In this document: positions 1 through 9,230 of the stretch, piece after piece
How the letters are laid out: each line of letters begins with the position of its first letter
How positions within the stretch are numbered: the stretch's first letter is position 1
NCBI GenBank assembly: GCA_016789025.1
Contig: JAEURC010000049.1
Coordinates: forward strand, 1-35,538
Direction of reading: 5' to 3'
DNA from: Anaerolineales bacterium
Lineage (GTDB): Bacteria > Chloroflexota > Anaerolineae > Anaerolineales > Villigracilaceae
DNA: 35,538 bases
The notes under the pieces: model-generated
Database searches by the model: none
Seen by the model: the letters and a program-made list of their open reading frames with translations, nothing else
Told to the model about the DNA's origin: nothing
Translations under genes and position numbers: made by a program

Positions 1-80
1 TCTGCCACACGTATGGCTTGAGAAAAATTCGGGTTCGGAGTAAATATTTCATGGCGGGCTTGATAGGATACCATAAATTA

Positions 81-108
81 TTGCGAGTCAAAATGAGGGT
101 GGTATAAT
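81..108 (+). promoter_or_regulatory. sucCD promoter, sigma-70 type with extended -10
   Basis: A TTGCGA element (81-86) and a perfect TATAAT (103-108) are separated by 16 bp. A TGG immediately before the -10 (100-102) makes it an extended -10. Transcription would start near 115, giving a leader of about 30 nt before the sucC ATG. Bases 1-80 hold no gene I can support. Confidence 0.7.
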
Positions 109-144
109 GCCCGTGCTTTTATCTTGAAAAACTTGAAGGGATAT

Positions 145-1275
145 ATGAAACTTCACGAGTATCAATCCAAAACGATCTTTGCAAAATATGGAATTCCGAT
201 CCCCAAGGGACGGATAGCGGCTACCGCAGTTGAGGCGAAACATATTGCCGAAGAGCTGGGGGGCCGCGTTGTTATTAAATCGCAGGTGCTGGTGGGCGGA
301 CGCGGCAAGGCGGGCGGAATCAAAGTTGCCAAGAGCGCGGCGGAAGCCGAGGGACTCGCGCAACAGATCCTCGCGATGGAGATCAAAGGCTTGCCCGTTC
401 GCAAAGTTCTTGTGGACGAAGCCGCCGCCATCGAACATGAAATTTACTTCGCCATCACGAACGACCGCTCCGCAAAAAAACCTGTGATGATTGCTTCTGC
501 CGAGGGTGGCATAGATATTGAAGAAGTCGCCGCCAATACGCCAGAAAAAATTATCAAAGTCCACATTGATCCGCTGTTGGGCTTGCGCGATTATCAAGCG
601 CGCGACATCGCCGCTTCGATTGACTTGCCGCGCGAACACTGGCGCGAGTTCAGCAAGATCGCGGCGGGATTGTGGCAAGCCTATCTCGAAACCGACGCGA
701 CTCTGGCGGAGATCAATCCGTTAGTTATCACGAAAGATAATCGCCTCGTTGCGCTCGACGGCAAGATGATGATTGACGATAACGCGATGTTCCGTCACGC
801 TGACTTAAATGAAATGCGCGACATAGATGAAGAAGCGCCCGCCGAAACCGAAGCGCGAAAGTACGGATTATCGTATATCAAACTCGATGGCAACATTGGG
901 TGTATGGTCAACGGCGCGGGGTTGGCAATGACAAGCATGGACATCGTCAAACTCTTCGGCGGCGAGCCAGCCAACTTTTTGGATATCGGCGGCGGCGCAG
1001 GATCGGACAAAGTTGCCGCGGCGATGAAAATTATCCTGTCTGACCCGAACGTGAAAGCGGTTCTCTTCAACATTTTTGGCGGCATCACTCGTTGCGACGA
1101 AGTCGCGCGTGGGATTTTGGTCGCCATGGATGAAGTCAAACCGAAAGTTCCGATGGTCGTGCGGCTCGTGGGCACAAACGCGGAAGAAGGACGTCAAATT
1201 TTGAAAGATGCAAAGATGATCACAGCAGAGACTCTTGCCGACGCGGCGAAGAAAGCAGTGGAGGCGGCAAGATGA
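145..1275 (+). CDS. sucC: Succinyl-CoA synthetase (ADP/GDP-forming) beta subunit
   Basis: Beta subunit of succinate-CoA ligase, which interconverts succinyl-CoA plus NDP and phosphate with succinate plus NTP in the cytoplasmic TCA cycle. The 376-residue protein is close to the usual family length of about 388. It opens with the family signature MKLHEYQSK, continues through an ATP-grasp domain (roughly residues 1-235, with EINPLVIT and [10 protein letters not shown] metal and nucleotide motifs) and ends with a CoA-ligase flavodoxin-like domain containing NGAGLAM and [12 protein letters not shown] 21 bp upstream is in frame, but the ATG at 145 is preferred because it begins exactly at the conserved N-terminus and follows GAAGGG at 135-140. 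It overlaps sucD by 4 bp (ATGA), so the two subunits are translationally coupled. Confidence 0.97.
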   Translation: MKLHEYQSKTIFAKYGIPIPKGRIAATAVEAKHIAEELGGRVVIKSQVLVGGRGKAGGIKVAKSAAEAEGLAQQILAMEIKGLPVRKVLVDEAAAIEHEIYFAITNDRSAKKPVMIASAEGGIDIEEVAANTPEKIIKVHIDPLLGLRDYQARDIAASIDLPREHWREFSKIAAGLWQAYLETDATLAEINPLVITKDNRLVALDGKMMIDDNAMFRHADLNEMRDIDEEAPAETEARKYGLSYIKLDGNIGCMVNGAGLAMTSMDIVKLFGGEPANFLDIGGGAGSDKVAAAMKIILSDPNVKAVLFNIFGGITRCDEVARGILVAMDEVKPKVPMVVRLVGTNAEEGRQILKDAKMITAETLADAAKKAVEAAR

Positions 1276-2135
1276 GTATCCTAATCAATAAAAACACACG
1301 CTTGGTCGTACAGGGCATCACTGGTAACGAAGGACTCTTTCACTCCACGCAAATGCTGGCATACGGAACGAACCTCGTCGCGGGCGTCACGCCTGGCAAA
1401 GGCGGCGAATGGGTATTGGATGGAAAAGTCCCCGTGTTCGATTCGGTCAAACTCGCAAAAGAAGCGACCGACGCAAACGCGACCGTGATCTTCGTCCCTG
1501 CACGCTTCGCTCCCGACGCGATGTTTGAAGCGGCAGACGCGGGCATTCCCCTCATCGTCTGCATCACTGAAGGCGTTGCCGTGCAAGACATGATGCGCGT
1601 GCGAAATTATCTCGACCAGAAAAATGTTCGCCTGGTTGGTCCCAACTGCCCAGGCATGTTGACCCCTGGCGAATCGAAAGTGGGAATCATCCCCGGCAAC
1701 ATTGCGATCCCTGGCAATATCGGCGTTGTGTCGCGTTCAGGCACACTGACGTACGAAGTGTTGTACGCGTTGAAACTCGTCGGCATGGGCGCGTCCACCT
1801 GCGTTGGCATTGGCGGTGATCCAGTCAACGGAACCAATTTCATTGATGTTCTTGAAATGTTCGAACACGATCCGCACACCGAAAAAGTCGTGCTCATCGG
1901 CGAGATCGGCGGAACAGACGAAGACAAAGCCGCCGAATTCATCGCGTCGAAGATGACCAAGCCCGTCGTTTCATTCATCGCTGGTCAGACCGCCCCTCCA
2001 GGCAAACGGATGGGTCACGCGGGCGCGATCATCGAAGGCGGCGCAGGAACCGCGGAAGGCAAAGTCAAAGCCCTCGAAGCCGCGGGAGTCAAAGTGGCGA
2101 AACATCCTGAAGAGATTCCGTCGCTGTTGAAATAA
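1272..2135 (+). CDS. sucD: Succinyl-CoA synthetase alpha subunit
   Basis: Alpha subunit that binds CoA and carries the transiently phosphorylated histidine of succinyl-CoA synthetase. The protein is 287 residues, normal for the family. The N-terminal CoA-binding Rossmann domain shows VQGITGNEG near residue 16. The phosphohistidine lies in the GHAGAII motif, His249 in this numbering, followed by the glycine-rich [10 protein letters not shown]. The start overlaps the sucC stop as ATGA. A hairpin lies downstream before the convergent acpP. The enzyme should act as a heterodimer or heterotetramer with the SucC protein encoded just upstream. Confidence 0.97.
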   Translation: MSILINKNTRLVVQGITGNEGLFHSTQMLAYGTNLVAGVTPGKGGEWVLDGKVPVFDSVKLAKEATDANATVIFVPARFAPDAMFEAADAGIPLIVCITEGVAVQDMMRVRNYLDQKNVRLVGPNCPGMLTPGESKVGIIPGNIAIPGNIGVVSRSGTLTYEVLYALKLVGMGASTCVGIGGDPVNGTNFIDVLEMFEHDPHTEKVVLIGEIGGTDEDKAAEFIASKMTKPVVSFIAGQTAPPGKRMGHAGAIIEGGAGTAEGKVKALEAAGVKVAKHPEEIPSLLK

Positions 2136-2142
2136 AATCGGC

Positions 2143-2188
2143 GGTTGAGTAGTCCCGCCTGCAGTTCGCGGGACGTATCGAAACCACC
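2143..2188 (-). repeat. Dispersed palindromic repeat, copy 1 (GGTTTCGATACG...CTACTCAACC type)
   Basis: Read on the minus strand this begins GGTGGTTTCGATACG and ends ACTACTCAACC. The middle is a 7-bp stem (2152-2158 with 2168-2174) around a 9-nt loop. A second, diverged copy of the same outer consensus lies at 9329-9372 on the plus strand. Elements of this shape occur as intergenic repeats in many bacteria; here it sits in the 3' flank of sucD. I know of no mobility function for it. Confidence 0.6.
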
Positions 2189-2278
2189 AAGTAAGCAAAG
2201 CAACTCTTGTTCCAAATTTCCTTTTGAAACCTGTTGGTTTCGACTGCTTGCGCTCAACCAACGATCTCAATTAAACAC

Positions 2279-2307
2279 GTAGAGCCGTCCAACAAGGACG
2301 GCTCTAC
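2279..2307. terminator. Hairpin between convergent sucD and acpP, probable bidirectional terminator
   Basis: A perfect 12-bp stem (2279-2290 with 2296-2307) closes a 5-nt AACAA loop. It lies between the stop codons of sucD and acpP, which face each other. There is no strong T-tract on either side, so termination efficiency is uncertain. It may equally be another intergenic palindrome. Confidence 0.5.
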
Positions 2308-2328
2308 GGTTATAATCACCAAAAGGAT

Positions 2329-2562
2329 TTACTTATGCGAGTCGATATACGAAACGGCATCGCCCACAGTGGAGATCTTTTGGGCGGCTTCGTCGGAGAT
2401 CTCGGCGCCGAACTTATCTTCAAACGCCATGATCAACTCCACCAAGTCCAGCGAGTCAGCCTCAAGGTCCTCGCGGAAGCGAGCCTCGGGTGTGATCTTC
2501 GCCTCATCGGCGCCCAGTAAATCCTTGATAATCGCCTTTACGTCGTTAAATGTGTCAGACAT
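2329..2562 (-). CDS. acpP: Acyl carrier protein
   Basis: A 77-residue acyl carrier protein, the phosphopantetheinylated shuttle for fatty acid synthesis intermediates in the cytoplasm. The attachment serine is Ser37 within [12 protein letters not shown], followed by the acidic helix [11 protein letters not shown] that contacts partner enzymes. The ATG at 2562 is chosen over a start 57 bp upstream because it matches the canonical N-terminus and follows a strong GAGGAGG site on the minus strand (about 2568-2574). The gene stands alone, convergent with sucD and divergent from fni, with only 63 bp to the fni start. Promoters for the divergent pair must lie in that gap, but I see no convincing -35/-10 pair there. 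Confidence 0.96.
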   Translation of the reverse strand: MSDTFNDVKAIIKDLLGADEAKITPEARFREDLEADSLDLVELIMAFEDKFGAEISDEAAQKISTVGDAVSYIDSHK

Positions 2563-2625
2563 GACAACCTCCTCAGAGAATTTTCTCAATTGTACTAGAT
2601 AATACAACCACAGGAACACTGCCCC

Positions 2626-3660
2626 ATGTCAAAAGTTGCGCCGATAGACCAGCGAAAAGCCGACCACATTAAGATCAACCTAGAGCAGGATGTCCGCTCC
2701 GCGCTGACCACAGGACTGGAGAACTACCGATTCATCCACGAGGCGCTGCCCGAACTGGACTTAAACCGCATCTCTCTCAGCCTCAGCCTGTTTCAGAAAA
2801 AATTAGCGGCTCCCCTCCTCATCTCTTCGATGACGGGCGGCACAGCCGAAGCCGAGACCATCAACCTGCGTCTCGCCGAAGCCGCGCAAGAGATGAACAT
2901 CGCCATGGGAGTCGGAAGTCAACGCGCTGCCATTGAACATCCCGAACAAGCGAAAACATTTCAAGTGCGGAGAGTCGCGCCCGATATTTTATTATTCGCC
3001 AACCTCGGCGCTGTGCAACTCAACTACGGCTACAACATTGACCACTGCCGCCGCGCCGTAGACATGATCCAAGCCGACGCGCTCATCCTTCATTTGAATC
3101 CGTTGCAAGAAGCCGTGCAAGACGCAGGTGATACAAACTTTGAAGGTCTGGCAAAAAAGATCGAGGATGTTTGCAAACAGATCAAAGTCCCCGTAATTGC
3201 AAAAGAAGTCGGCTGGGGAATTTCAGAACGAACGGCAAAGTTATTATCCAATTGCGGCGTGAGCGCTATTGACGTTGCAGGCGCGGGCGGCACGAGTTGG
3301 TCGCAAGTAGAAATGCACCGCGCTCCCGACGATTTCACCCGTCAACTCGCCGCCACCTTCGTCGGCTGGGGAATCCCAACATCCGATTCAATTTTGAATG
3401 TAAAGAAAGCAACTCCTGAAATGACCATCTTCGCCAGCGGCGGCATCAAAGATGGACTCGATATCGCCAAGTGCATCGCCCTCGGCGCGACATTAGGCGG
3501 CATGGCAGGACAGTTCTTGAAAGCGGCGGCGATTTCGACAGAGAAGGCAGTTGAGATGATGAAACTGACGAAGCGGCAGATCGAGGTAACGATGTTCGCG
3601 GCGGGCGTTGGAACGTTGGAAGGTTTGAAAGTTGGAAAGTTAATGTCTCAAAATCTGTGA
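2626..3660 (+). CDS. fni: Isopentenyl-diphosphate delta-isomerase, type 2 (FMN-dependent)
   Basis: Type 2 IPP isomerase interconverts IPP and DMAPP using reduced FMN and Mg2+. The protein is 344 residues, typical for the family, with a TIM-barrel fold. Visible motifs are SSMTGGT near residue 65 (flavin/phosphate region), [23 protein letters not shown] (His156 to Glu162, containing the conserved Gln-Glu pair of the active site) and FASGGIKDG near the C-terminus (FMN phosphate). The ATG follows AGGA at 2612-2615. The 3' end overlaps the convergent ABC ATPase gene by 21 bp. It would feed DMAPP/IPP to the polyprenyl synthase encoded about 10 kb further on. Confidence 0.96.
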   Translation: MSKVAPIDQRKADHIKINLEQDVRSALTTGLENYRFIHEALPELDLNRISLSLSLFQKKLAAPLLISSMTGGTAEAETINLRLAEAAQEMNIAMGVGSQRAAIEHPEQAKTFQVRRVAPDILLFANLGAVQLNYGYNIDHCRRAVDMIQADALILHLNPLQEAVQDAGDTNFEGLAKKIEDVCKQIKVPVIAKEVGWGISERTAKLLSNCGVSAIDVAGAGGTSWSQVEMHRAPDDFTRQLAATFVGWGIPTSDSILNVKKATPEMTIFASGGIKDGLDIAKCIALGATLGGMAGQFLKAAAISTEKAVEMMKLTKRQIEVTMFAAGVGTLEGLKVGKLMSQNL

Positions 3661-4383
3661 TAAGAACAACTTCGTTCTATCTTCCTTGGGGGAATTGAAA
3701 ATCTGCTCAGGGGTTCCCTGCTCCACGATTTCACCTTTATCGAAAAAGATCATGCGGTCCGCGACGGCGCGGGCGAAGCCCATCTCGTGAGTGACGGCGA
3801 GGATGGTCATGCCTGATTTCGCCAGTTCGGTCATCACGTCCAACACCTCTTTGATCATCTCTGGGTCAAGCGCGGAGGTCGGCTCGTCGAACAACATGAT
3901 CTTGGGCTGCATCGCCAGCGAGCGCGCGATCGCGACGCGTTGTTGCTGTCCGCCCGAAAGTTGACCAGGGAATTTCTTCGCCTGCTCGGGGATGCCCACG
4001 CGCTCCAGCAATTGCATGGCGATCTCCTCCGCCTTTTGCTTCGTCCACTTGCGAACCTGGATCGGCGCAAGCACGATATTTTGCATCACCGTTAAATGCG
4101 GGAACAGATTGAACTGCTGAAACACCATACCTGTCTCACTGCGGATCTGTTCGATGTTGCGCACATCATGGCTCATCTCGATACCATCCACCACGATCTT
4201 CCCGCGCTGGTGTTCTTCAAGACGATTGAGCGTGCGAATGAACGTGGACTTGCCGGACCCTGACGGGCCAAAGATAACGATCACCTCCCTTTTCTGCACA
4301 TCCATGCTAACGCCTTTCAACGCATGGAAATTTCCATACCACTTGTGTACATCCTGCACTTTGATTATCGGTTCGTCTGCCAT
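3640..4383 (-). CDS. aapP: Polar amino acid ABC transporter, ATPase subunit
   Basis: The 247-residue nucleotide-binding subunit of a PAAT-family importer (GlnQ/AapP type). Walker A is GPSGSGKST at residues 39-47. [14 protein letters not shown] is the ABC signature, [12 protein letters not shown] the Walker B with catalytic Glu, and VTHEMGFA carries the switch His. The reading frame extends 87 bp upstream into the permease gene, but the ATG at 4383 is chosen because [17 protein letters not shown] starts where the family does and lies 14 bp after the permease stop. It is the last gene of the four-gene minus-strand operon. Its stop codon lies inside the end of fni, so the two convergent mRNAs share 21 bp. 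Confidence 0.95.
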   Translation of the reverse strand: MADEPIIKVQDVHKWYGNFHALKGVSMDVQKREVIVIFGPSGSGKSTFIRTLNRLEEHQRGKIVVDGIEMSHDVRNIEQIRSETGMVFQQFNLFPHLTVMQNIVLAPIQVRKWTKQKAEEIAMQLLERVGIPEQAKKFPGQLSGGQQQRVAIARSLAMQPKIMLFDEPTSALDPEMIKEVLDVMTELAKSGMTILAVTHEMGFARAVADRMIFFDKGEIVEQGTPEQIFNSPKEDRTKLFLSQILRH

Positions 4384-4397
4384 AGCGCTTATCCTTA

Positions 4398-5597
4398 TTA
4401 TCGAATTCCAACACCGAGTCGTACTTCCAATTGCTGGCTCAAATACGACATTCCGTAACTCAATACCCAAAAGATCAACGAAATGAACGCGTACACTTCG
4501 CGCTGTAACCCCAGGAACTCGGGTTGAGCGAGCACGGTCTGTGCAATGCCCACCAAGTCGAACAAGCCAACGATCGCCACCAGCGAAGTATCTTTGAACA
4601 ATGCAATGAACTGCCCCACCAAGATCGGAATGACCAAACGCAAGGCTTGAGGCAAGATAATAAAGATCATGGTTTGCGCGCCACTCAAGCCCAACGCTTC
4701 TGCCGCTTCAAACTGTCCCTTTGGGATGGCTTGCAGACCGCCGCGCACATTCTCTGCCAGATATGCCGCGCTGAACAACGTGATGCCCACCATCGCGCGT
4801 ACCACGCGATCCACCGTCCAACCTTCGGGCAGAAAGAGCGGCAACATCAACTGCGCCATGAATAAGATAGAGATCAATGGCACGCCGCGCACTAATTCAA
4901 TATAGGCCACACTAAACCAACGCACGATCGGCAGTACTGAGCGGCGACCCAATGCCAGCAAAACGCCGATCGGGAATGAAAACATGATCCCAACCACGGT
5001 GAGCAGGAAAGTGAGCAATAACCCGCCCCACAGATTTGTTTTCACAAAAGGCGCAAATCCTGTTTCAGATGCGGACAATCCGCGCGTGAGCAGGATGATG
5101 ACAGGCAACGAGATGACCCACCCCGCGATCACGCTTCTTTTCAGGACCTCGGGCCTGGCTCGCCCAATACCCCAGCCGATCAACCCAGTGACGGCTAAGA
5201 TCAACAGCCATTTTCGCGGCTCATCACCGAATGGAAATGCAAACGCAAGCACCGCAGGGAACAGTAAAAGCGCAACTGAATAGCGCGAACCCTTCCCCCA
5301 GATTGCCAGCGAATTCCCTACAAGAAAAACCAAAAATCCAAGCCAGAGCCATAACCGCCAAGCTTGTTCAAGCGGATATTGCCCGATCATGAACAAGCGC
5401 ATATTGACAGCGACAACTTCCCATTCAGCCGTCGTGATCACCCACCGCGCGAGACTGCTCAACGCCCAATACATGAACCACGCGCCGAGGATCGTCAACA
5501 ACGAGTCGTACCACGACCCGAATAAATTCTTGCGCGCCCAACGCAATATGTTGGAGCGTTCGGTCACGGGCGGCAGGGCGGGTTCAATCGTCGCCAT
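4398..5597 (-). CDS. aapM: Polar amino acid ABC transporter, permease subunit (AapM-like)
   Basis: A 399-residue inner-membrane permease. Several N-terminal hydrophobic segments precede the conserved C-terminal permease core (about residues 190-395). The core contains the EAA loop [22 protein letters not shown], which docks onto the ATPase. Permeases of this length, with a long N-terminal extension, are typical of AapQ/AapM and BztB/BztC rather than the short GlnP/HisM type. It starts 1 bp after the stop of the preceding permease gene, so the two are coupled. It likely forms a heterodimeric channel with the AapQ-like protein. Substrate assignment (general L-amino acids) is by family and order, not by a visible specificity residue. 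Confidence 0.92.
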   Translation of the reverse strand: MATIEPALPPVTERSNILRWARKNLFGSWYDSLLTILGAWFMYWALSSLARWVITTAEWEVVAVNMRLFMIGQYPLEQAWRLWLWLGFLVFLVGNSLAIWGKGSRYSVALLLFPAVLAFAFPFGDEPRKWLLILAVTGLIGWGIGRARPEVLKRSVIAGWVISLPVIILLTRGLSASETGFAPFVKTNLWGGLLLTFLLTVVGIMFSFPIGVLLALGRRSVLPIVRWFSVAYIELVRGVPLISILFMAQLMLPLFLPEGWTVDRVVRAMVGITLFSAAYLAENVRGGLQAIPKGQFEAAEALGLSGAQTMIFIILPQALRLVIPILVGQFIALFKDTSLVAIVGLFDLVGIAQTVLAQPEFLGLQREVYAFISLIFWVLSYGMSYLSQQLEVRLGVGIR

Positions 5598-5598
5598 C

Positions 5599-6780
5599 TT
5601 AACGCTCCACCAATTTAATTCTCTGGTTGTACCAGTTCATCAACACCGATGTCAGCAGGCTGAACATGAGATAAGTAAGCATCACCAACGAGATCATTTC
5701 CACGGCGCGGCCTGTCTGATTCAGGATGGTGTTTGATACATAGAAGACATCGGGATAACCCACGGCAATTGCAAGCGAGGAGTTTTTTACCAGGTTTAGA
5801 TATTGACTCGTCAATGGCGGGATGATGACGCGCAACGCTTGTGGGAAAACGATCAAACGCAATGTTTGGAAACTGTTCAAGCCCAACGCTCGCGAGGCTT
5901 CTACCTGGCCCTTCGACACGGACTGTATCCCGGCGCGCACAACTTCGCCAATAAATGCCGCGGTATACAACACAAGCCCTGATGTCAACGCGAGGAATTC
6001 GGGAGAAAGGATTTTTCCTCCCGAAAGATTCAATCCTTTGACGAAAGTCAGATCTAATGTGAGTGGTTTTACTGGGAGGAGAAACCAGCCCGCCACCGCA
6101 ACGAAAGCAAACGCGAGCAGCGACCATAACAACGTTAAAGGCGCGCGGCCTGTGCGTTTGCTGTAGGCGCGAAGGGCGAAGAAAACGATGATGGCAACGA
6201 TCAAGCCGCCCAGCAGAATCAGCCGAAAAGTCGGGAAAGAAGCGGTTGGTATCCCCCATGGAATCCCCACTCCGCGATTCGTCAAAATGATGTCACCGGG
6301 CCACACGACGGCATCCTTCACGCGCGGAAGTTTAAGAAAAACGCCCAGATACCAAAAGATCAAGAATACCAATAATGAAAGATTGCGAATAAGTTCAAGG
6401 TAAAAAGTTGCCAGCCGATTGACGATGAAGTTTGTGGAAAGGCGGGCGACGCCCAGAATGACGCCAAGAATGGTCGAGAAAACGATACCAGCAACGCCAA
6501 CCGACAGCGTGTTTAGCAACCCGGCGAGGAACGCCTGCCAATAGGTGGAGTTGCGGTCATATGGAAAGGCAGATTCAGCAAGATCAAAACCGGAAACGCC
6601 ATTTAGGAACGAGTAACTTAATGAAATTCCCTGTTTGGCAAGCCCGGCTTGCATGTTTTGGTAGATGAGCGCGCCCACAATCAATACGAGCAATGCAAAA
6701 ACGATTTGCCCAAGAATCTTGAGAATGCGCTCATCGCGCCAAAATGGAATTGCTGTTTCCCGTTTACGCTCAAGTTGCAT
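5599..6780 (-). CDS. aapQ: Polar amino acid ABC transporter, permease subunit (AapQ-like)
   Basis: A 393-residue inner-membrane permease, partner of the AapM-like subunit. One transmembrane helix lies near residues 25-42, followed by a periplasmic stretch. The permease core starts about residue 85 with LLNTLSVGVAGIVFSTILG. An additional hydrophobic region (about residues 185-240) interrupts the core before the EAA loop GEVVRAGIQSVSKGQVEASR, an arrangement known from AapQ/BztB. The start ATG at 6780 is separated from the upstream binding-protein gene by 67 bp that hold a GC-rich hairpin, so this gene is probably expressed at a lower level than the binding protein. Confidence 0.92.
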   Translation of the reverse strand: MQLERKRETAIPFWRDERILKILGQIVFALLVLIVGALIYQNMQAGLAKQGISLSYSFLNGVSGFDLAESAFPYDRNSTYWQAFLAGLLNTLSVGVAGIVFSTILGVILGVARLSTNFIVNRLATFYLELIRNLSLLVFLIFWYLGVFLKLPRVKDAVVWPGDIILTNRGVGIPWGIPTASFPTFRLILLGGLIVAIIVFFALRAYSKRTGRAPLTLLWSLLAFAFVAVAGWFLLPVKPLTLDLTFVKGLNLSGGKILSPEFLALTSGLVLYTAAFIGEVVRAGIQSVSKGQVEASRALGLNSFQTLRLIVFPQALRVIIPPLTSQYLNLVKNSSLAIAVGYPDVFYVSNTILNQTGRAVEMISLVMLTYLMFSLLTSVLMNWYNQRIKLVER

Positions 6781-6803
6781 GAATGGTCACCTGCGTGAAA
6801 GGC

Positions 6804-6830
6804 GAGGGCGGGGAGTGACTCCCCGCCCTC
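6804..6830 (-). terminator. GC-rich intercistronic hairpin between binding protein and permease genes
   Basis: A perfect 12-bp stem (6804-6815 with 6819-6830) closes a 3-nt loop, built mostly of G-C pairs. No U-tract follows on the minus strand. Its position after the solute-binding protein gene and before the permeases is the classic place for an attenuator or mRNA-stabilising hairpin. It would let the binding protein be made in excess over the membrane components. Confidence 0.65.
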
Positions 6831-6847
6831 TATGCGTGCTGATTGGT

Positions 6848-7969
6848 TTAACGGAACGGCGGCGAGTAGAGCAAGCCGCCATCGGTGTACAGACTATTGT
6901 AACCGCGCGGGATGTAGGTTGGGGTGTCGGGGCCGAGGTTGCGGTTGTACACTTCCTCGTAGTTGCCGACCATCTTGATCACATTGTAGGCAAAATCGTT
7001 GGTGAGACCAAGTTTCAAGCCGAGATCGCCTTCAAGGCCGAGCATACGGCGAACTTCTGGCGCAGTGGCGCTGGCGCGCATATCGTCTACGTTGGCGGAG
7101 GTGATGCCGAATTCCTCTCCCGAGAACAATGCAAAGACGGTCCATTGCGCGATGTCAAACCATTGATCGTCGCCATGGCGCACCATGGGACCGAGCGGTT
7201 CTTTCGACATAGTCACATCGAGGATAACGTGATTGGCCGGGTCGGGCAACACAGAGCGGCGTGAAACCAGACCGGATTTATCCGTTGTCACCGCATCACA
7301 TCGACCTTCCGCATAAGCGGCAAAGGTGGCGTCGGCATCTTCGAATACGGCAGGGGTATAAGTGACGCCCAACGAAGCCATGACGTCAGCCAGATTCAGT
7401 TCGGTGGTTGTCCCGGTTTGAACGCAGACGGTGCCGCCTTCGAGATCCTGGAGCGTGGCGATTCCGCTGTCTTTGGGGACCATCATACCCTGACCATCAT
7501 AGAAGGTGGTGTGCACAAAGTTTCCGCCCAACTCGGTATCACGGACAAGTGACCACGTGGTGTTGCGGCTGAGGATATCGATCTCGCCCGATTGCAAAGC
7601 CGTGAAGCGTTCGGCGGCGGTCACAGGACGGAATTCAACTTTGGTAGGATCGCCAAAGATCGCGGCGGCAAGAGCGCGGCAGTAATCAACATCGATCCCC
7701 GCAAAATTGCCGTTGGCATCTACGTATCCAAAACCCGGAACTTGCGAATTAACGCCACAGATCAGATTACCGCGTTCCATGACCGCTTTCAAAGTTACGC
7801 CATACCCTGTAGGAGCAACGACAACCGGCGCCGAAGATGTTACCTCCACGACAACGGTTTCAACCTTGGTCACTGTTTCCGGCGCGGGAGCGGGTGCGGC
7901 AGTTCCGCACGCTGTAAGCACGATGGCAAGGATCGCGCCAATCGCCAGGATGGAATATGATTTACGCAT
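6848..7969 (-). CDS. aapJ: Polar amino acid ABC transporter, solute-binding lipoprotein (AapJ-like)
   Basis: A 373-residue extracytoplasmic substrate-binding protein of family 3. A lipoprotein signal (MRKSYSILAIGAILAIVLTAC) places the lipidated cysteine at Cys21. A short Ala/Pro-rich spacer follows, then the mature domain from about residue 60. That domain contains RGNLICGVNSQVPGFGYVD, FAGIDVDYCRALAAAIFGD and FTALQSGEIDILSRNTTW, hallmarks of the AapJ/BztA branch. The C-terminal part reads NLGPDTPTYIPRGYNSL. Start choice is supported by AAGGAGGAGA directly upstream (7971-7980). It is the first gene of the operon, preceded by a good promoter. It delivers amino acids to the two permeases encoded next. 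Confidence 0.94.
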   Translation of the reverse strand: MRKSYSILAIGAILAIVLTACGTAAPAPAPETVTKVETVVVEVTSSAPVVVAPTGYGVTLKAVMERGNLICGVNSQVPGFGYVDANGNFAGIDVDYCRALAAAIFGDPTKVEFRPVTAAERFTALQSGEIDILSRNTTWSLVRDTELGGNFVHTTFYDGQGMMVPKDSGIATLQDLEGGTVCVQTGTTTELNLADVMASLGVTYTPAVFEDADATFAAYAEGRCDAVTTDKSGLVSRRSVLPDPANHVILDVTMSKEPLGPMVRHGDDQWFDIAQWTVFALFSGEEFGITSANVDDMRASATAPEVRRMLGLEGDLGLKLGLTNDFAYNVIKMVGNYEEVYNRNLGPDTPTYIPRGYNSLYTDGGLLYSPPFR

Positions 7970-8032
7970 TTCTCCTCCTTTGAGAAATATTTTATCTAAC
8001 AGAATTTTTGAACCGGTTTTCTCTTGCTGTAA

Positions 8033-8060
8033 ATTCTAAACGCGCCTCCTTTCGTCTCAA
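8033..8060 (-). promoter_or_regulatory. Promoter of the amino acid transporter operon
   Basis: On the minus strand, TTGAGA (8055-8060) and TAGAAT (8033-8038) are 16 bp apart. Transcription would begin near 8026, leaving a leader of about 57 nt before the binding-protein ATG. The gene-free stretch 7970-8322 contains this promoter, a palindromic repeat (8113-8218) and, for the plus-strand kinase gene, a TATAAT at 8286-8291 without a good -35. Confidence 0.55.
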
Positions 8061-8112
8061 AAGGTTTTAATTCATTTTTTGAAAAAAAGCAAGGCGATTT
8101 GACTAGAACTTG

Positions 8113-8218
8113 TCTCAAAAACACCGTGTCACTCTGAGGGAGCGGGGTTTGCGACCGAAGAGTCTCTTATTTGGGCAGTAGAGACCCTTCGCTGACGCTC
8201 AGGGTGACATTTTTGAGA
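8113..8218. repeat. Imperfect nested palindromic repeat (GTCACTCTGAG...CTCAGGGTGAC type)
   Basis: Outer arms TCTCAAAA (8113-8120) and TTTTGAGA (8211-8218) enclose middle arms GTCACTCTGAGGGAGCG and its imperfect complement. Inner arms are CGAAGAGTCTCT (8156-8167) and AGAGACCCTTCG (8180-8191). The whole element could fold into one long cruciform or RNA hairpin of about 106 nt. No coding frame fits it. The nested architecture parallels the element at 9231-9316, suggesting a MITE/REP-like intergenic repeat class. Confidence 0.7.
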
Positions 8219-8322
8219 TGACTTCTAATCGTTTCGAGCAGAATTGAATGCTTCACATGATCATTTCTGTCGCGCAAATCAAAAGTATAATTCACCTGCA
8301 CTCCCTACCAGCGAGGTTTATC

Positions 8323-9219
8323 ATGGAATTTAACACAATTCTTCAACGCATTCCGCAAGTTGCCTCCGCCAAGTCTATTGAAACGCAAGAATTGACAGGC
8401 GGCATCACCAACAAGAATTACAAGATCACCGCCGATGGAGAATCTTTTGTCTTGCGGATGGGCGGCAATGAGACGAAATTTCTCGGCATTGACCGCGCAG
8501 TGGAATACGAATGTTCCCGCCTCGCTTCGCAGATTGGAGTTGCTCCAGACCCTGTTGCCTTTCTCGCCCCTGAGGGCTTCATCCTGGCTCGCTTCATTTC
8601 AGGCAAAGGGATGTCGGCTGAGGAGATCGGCACAGAGGAAAACATCAGGCGTGTGCTTGAGTCGATGAAAGCCTATCACGCGCTCGAGAAATTCCCAGGC
8701 TTCTTCTCCCCCTTTCGAGTTGCGGAGGAATACGCCAAGACCGCACGCAGTTTCAATGTACAATTGCCCACAAAAATGGATTGGTTTCTCGAAAAATCAA
8801 ACGAGATCGAAAAAGCGATGTACGCGCGCGAGCCGCTCACCCTCCGCCCCTGTCACAACGATTTGCTCAACGGCAACTTCATAGATGACGGCACGCGCAT
8901 CCGCATTTTGGATTGGGAGTACGCAGGCATGGGCGACATCTTCTTTGATCTGGGAAACTTTGCAAGTCAGCACGAGTTCAACGTAGAGCAAGATAATATC
9001 TTGCTCTACGCCTACTTTGGCAATCCAACAGACTCACAGCACGCGCATCTCAAGTTAATGAAGATCATGTCCGATCTACGCGAGGCGATGTGGGCGCAGG
9101 TGCAACGCGGCGTCTCGCAGTTGGATTTTGATTATCGCGGCTATGGAGAGAAGTATTTTGAGAGGTTTGAATCTAGTACGAGTGGAAACGACTACCTCAA
9201 TTGGCTACGCGCTGTATAA
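8323..9219 (+). CDS. Choline/aminoglycoside kinase-like phosphotransferase (APH family)
   Basis: A 298-residue small-molecule kinase of the APH/choline kinase superfamily, expected to move the ATP gamma-phosphate onto a hydroxyl of a small amine or sugar. Visible features are the glycine-rich ELTGGITNKNYKI near residues 23-35, FVLRMGG with the likely ATP-contacting residue, and the catalytic CHNDLLNGN (His178, Asp180, Asn185). DWEYAGMGD with metal-binding Asp197 then follows. The frame is open further upstream, but the ATG at 8323 with GAGG six bases before it gives the family N-terminus. The downstream gene is a dimethylglycine-dehydrogenase-like fusion, so a choline or methylated-amine substrate is plausible. 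The substrate is inferred, not shown. Confidence 0.85.
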   Translation: MEFNTILQRIPQVASAKSIETQELTGGITNKNYKITADGESFVLRMGGNETKFLGIDRAVEYECSRLASQIGVAPDPVAFLAPEGFILARFISGKGMSAEEIGTEENIRRVLESMKAYHALEKFPGFFSPFRVAEEYAKTARSFNVQLPTKMDWFLEKSNEIEKAMYAREPLTLRPCHNDLLNGNFIDDGTRIRILDWEYAGMGDIFFDLGNFASQHEFNVEQDNILLYAYFGNPTDSQHAHLKLMKIMSDLREAMWAQVQRGVSQLDFDYRGYGEKYFERFESSTSGNDYLNWLRAV

Positions 9220-9230
9220 AAGGCATACCC

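Noticed and set aside
88..678. A 196-codon minus-strand open frame opposite sucC
   Set aside because: It is antisense to a highly conserved gene, its protein has no recognisable family, and it is explained by GC-rich codon bias of sucC.
2563..2625. Divergent promoters for acpP and fni
   Set aside because: TACAAT- and GATAAT-like hexamers are present, but none has a -35 element at proper distance, so no promoter is called.
4384..4470. Longer start for the transporter ATPase
   Set aside because: The added 29 residues overlap the permease gene and are not part of the family; ATG 4383 has the correct N-terminus.
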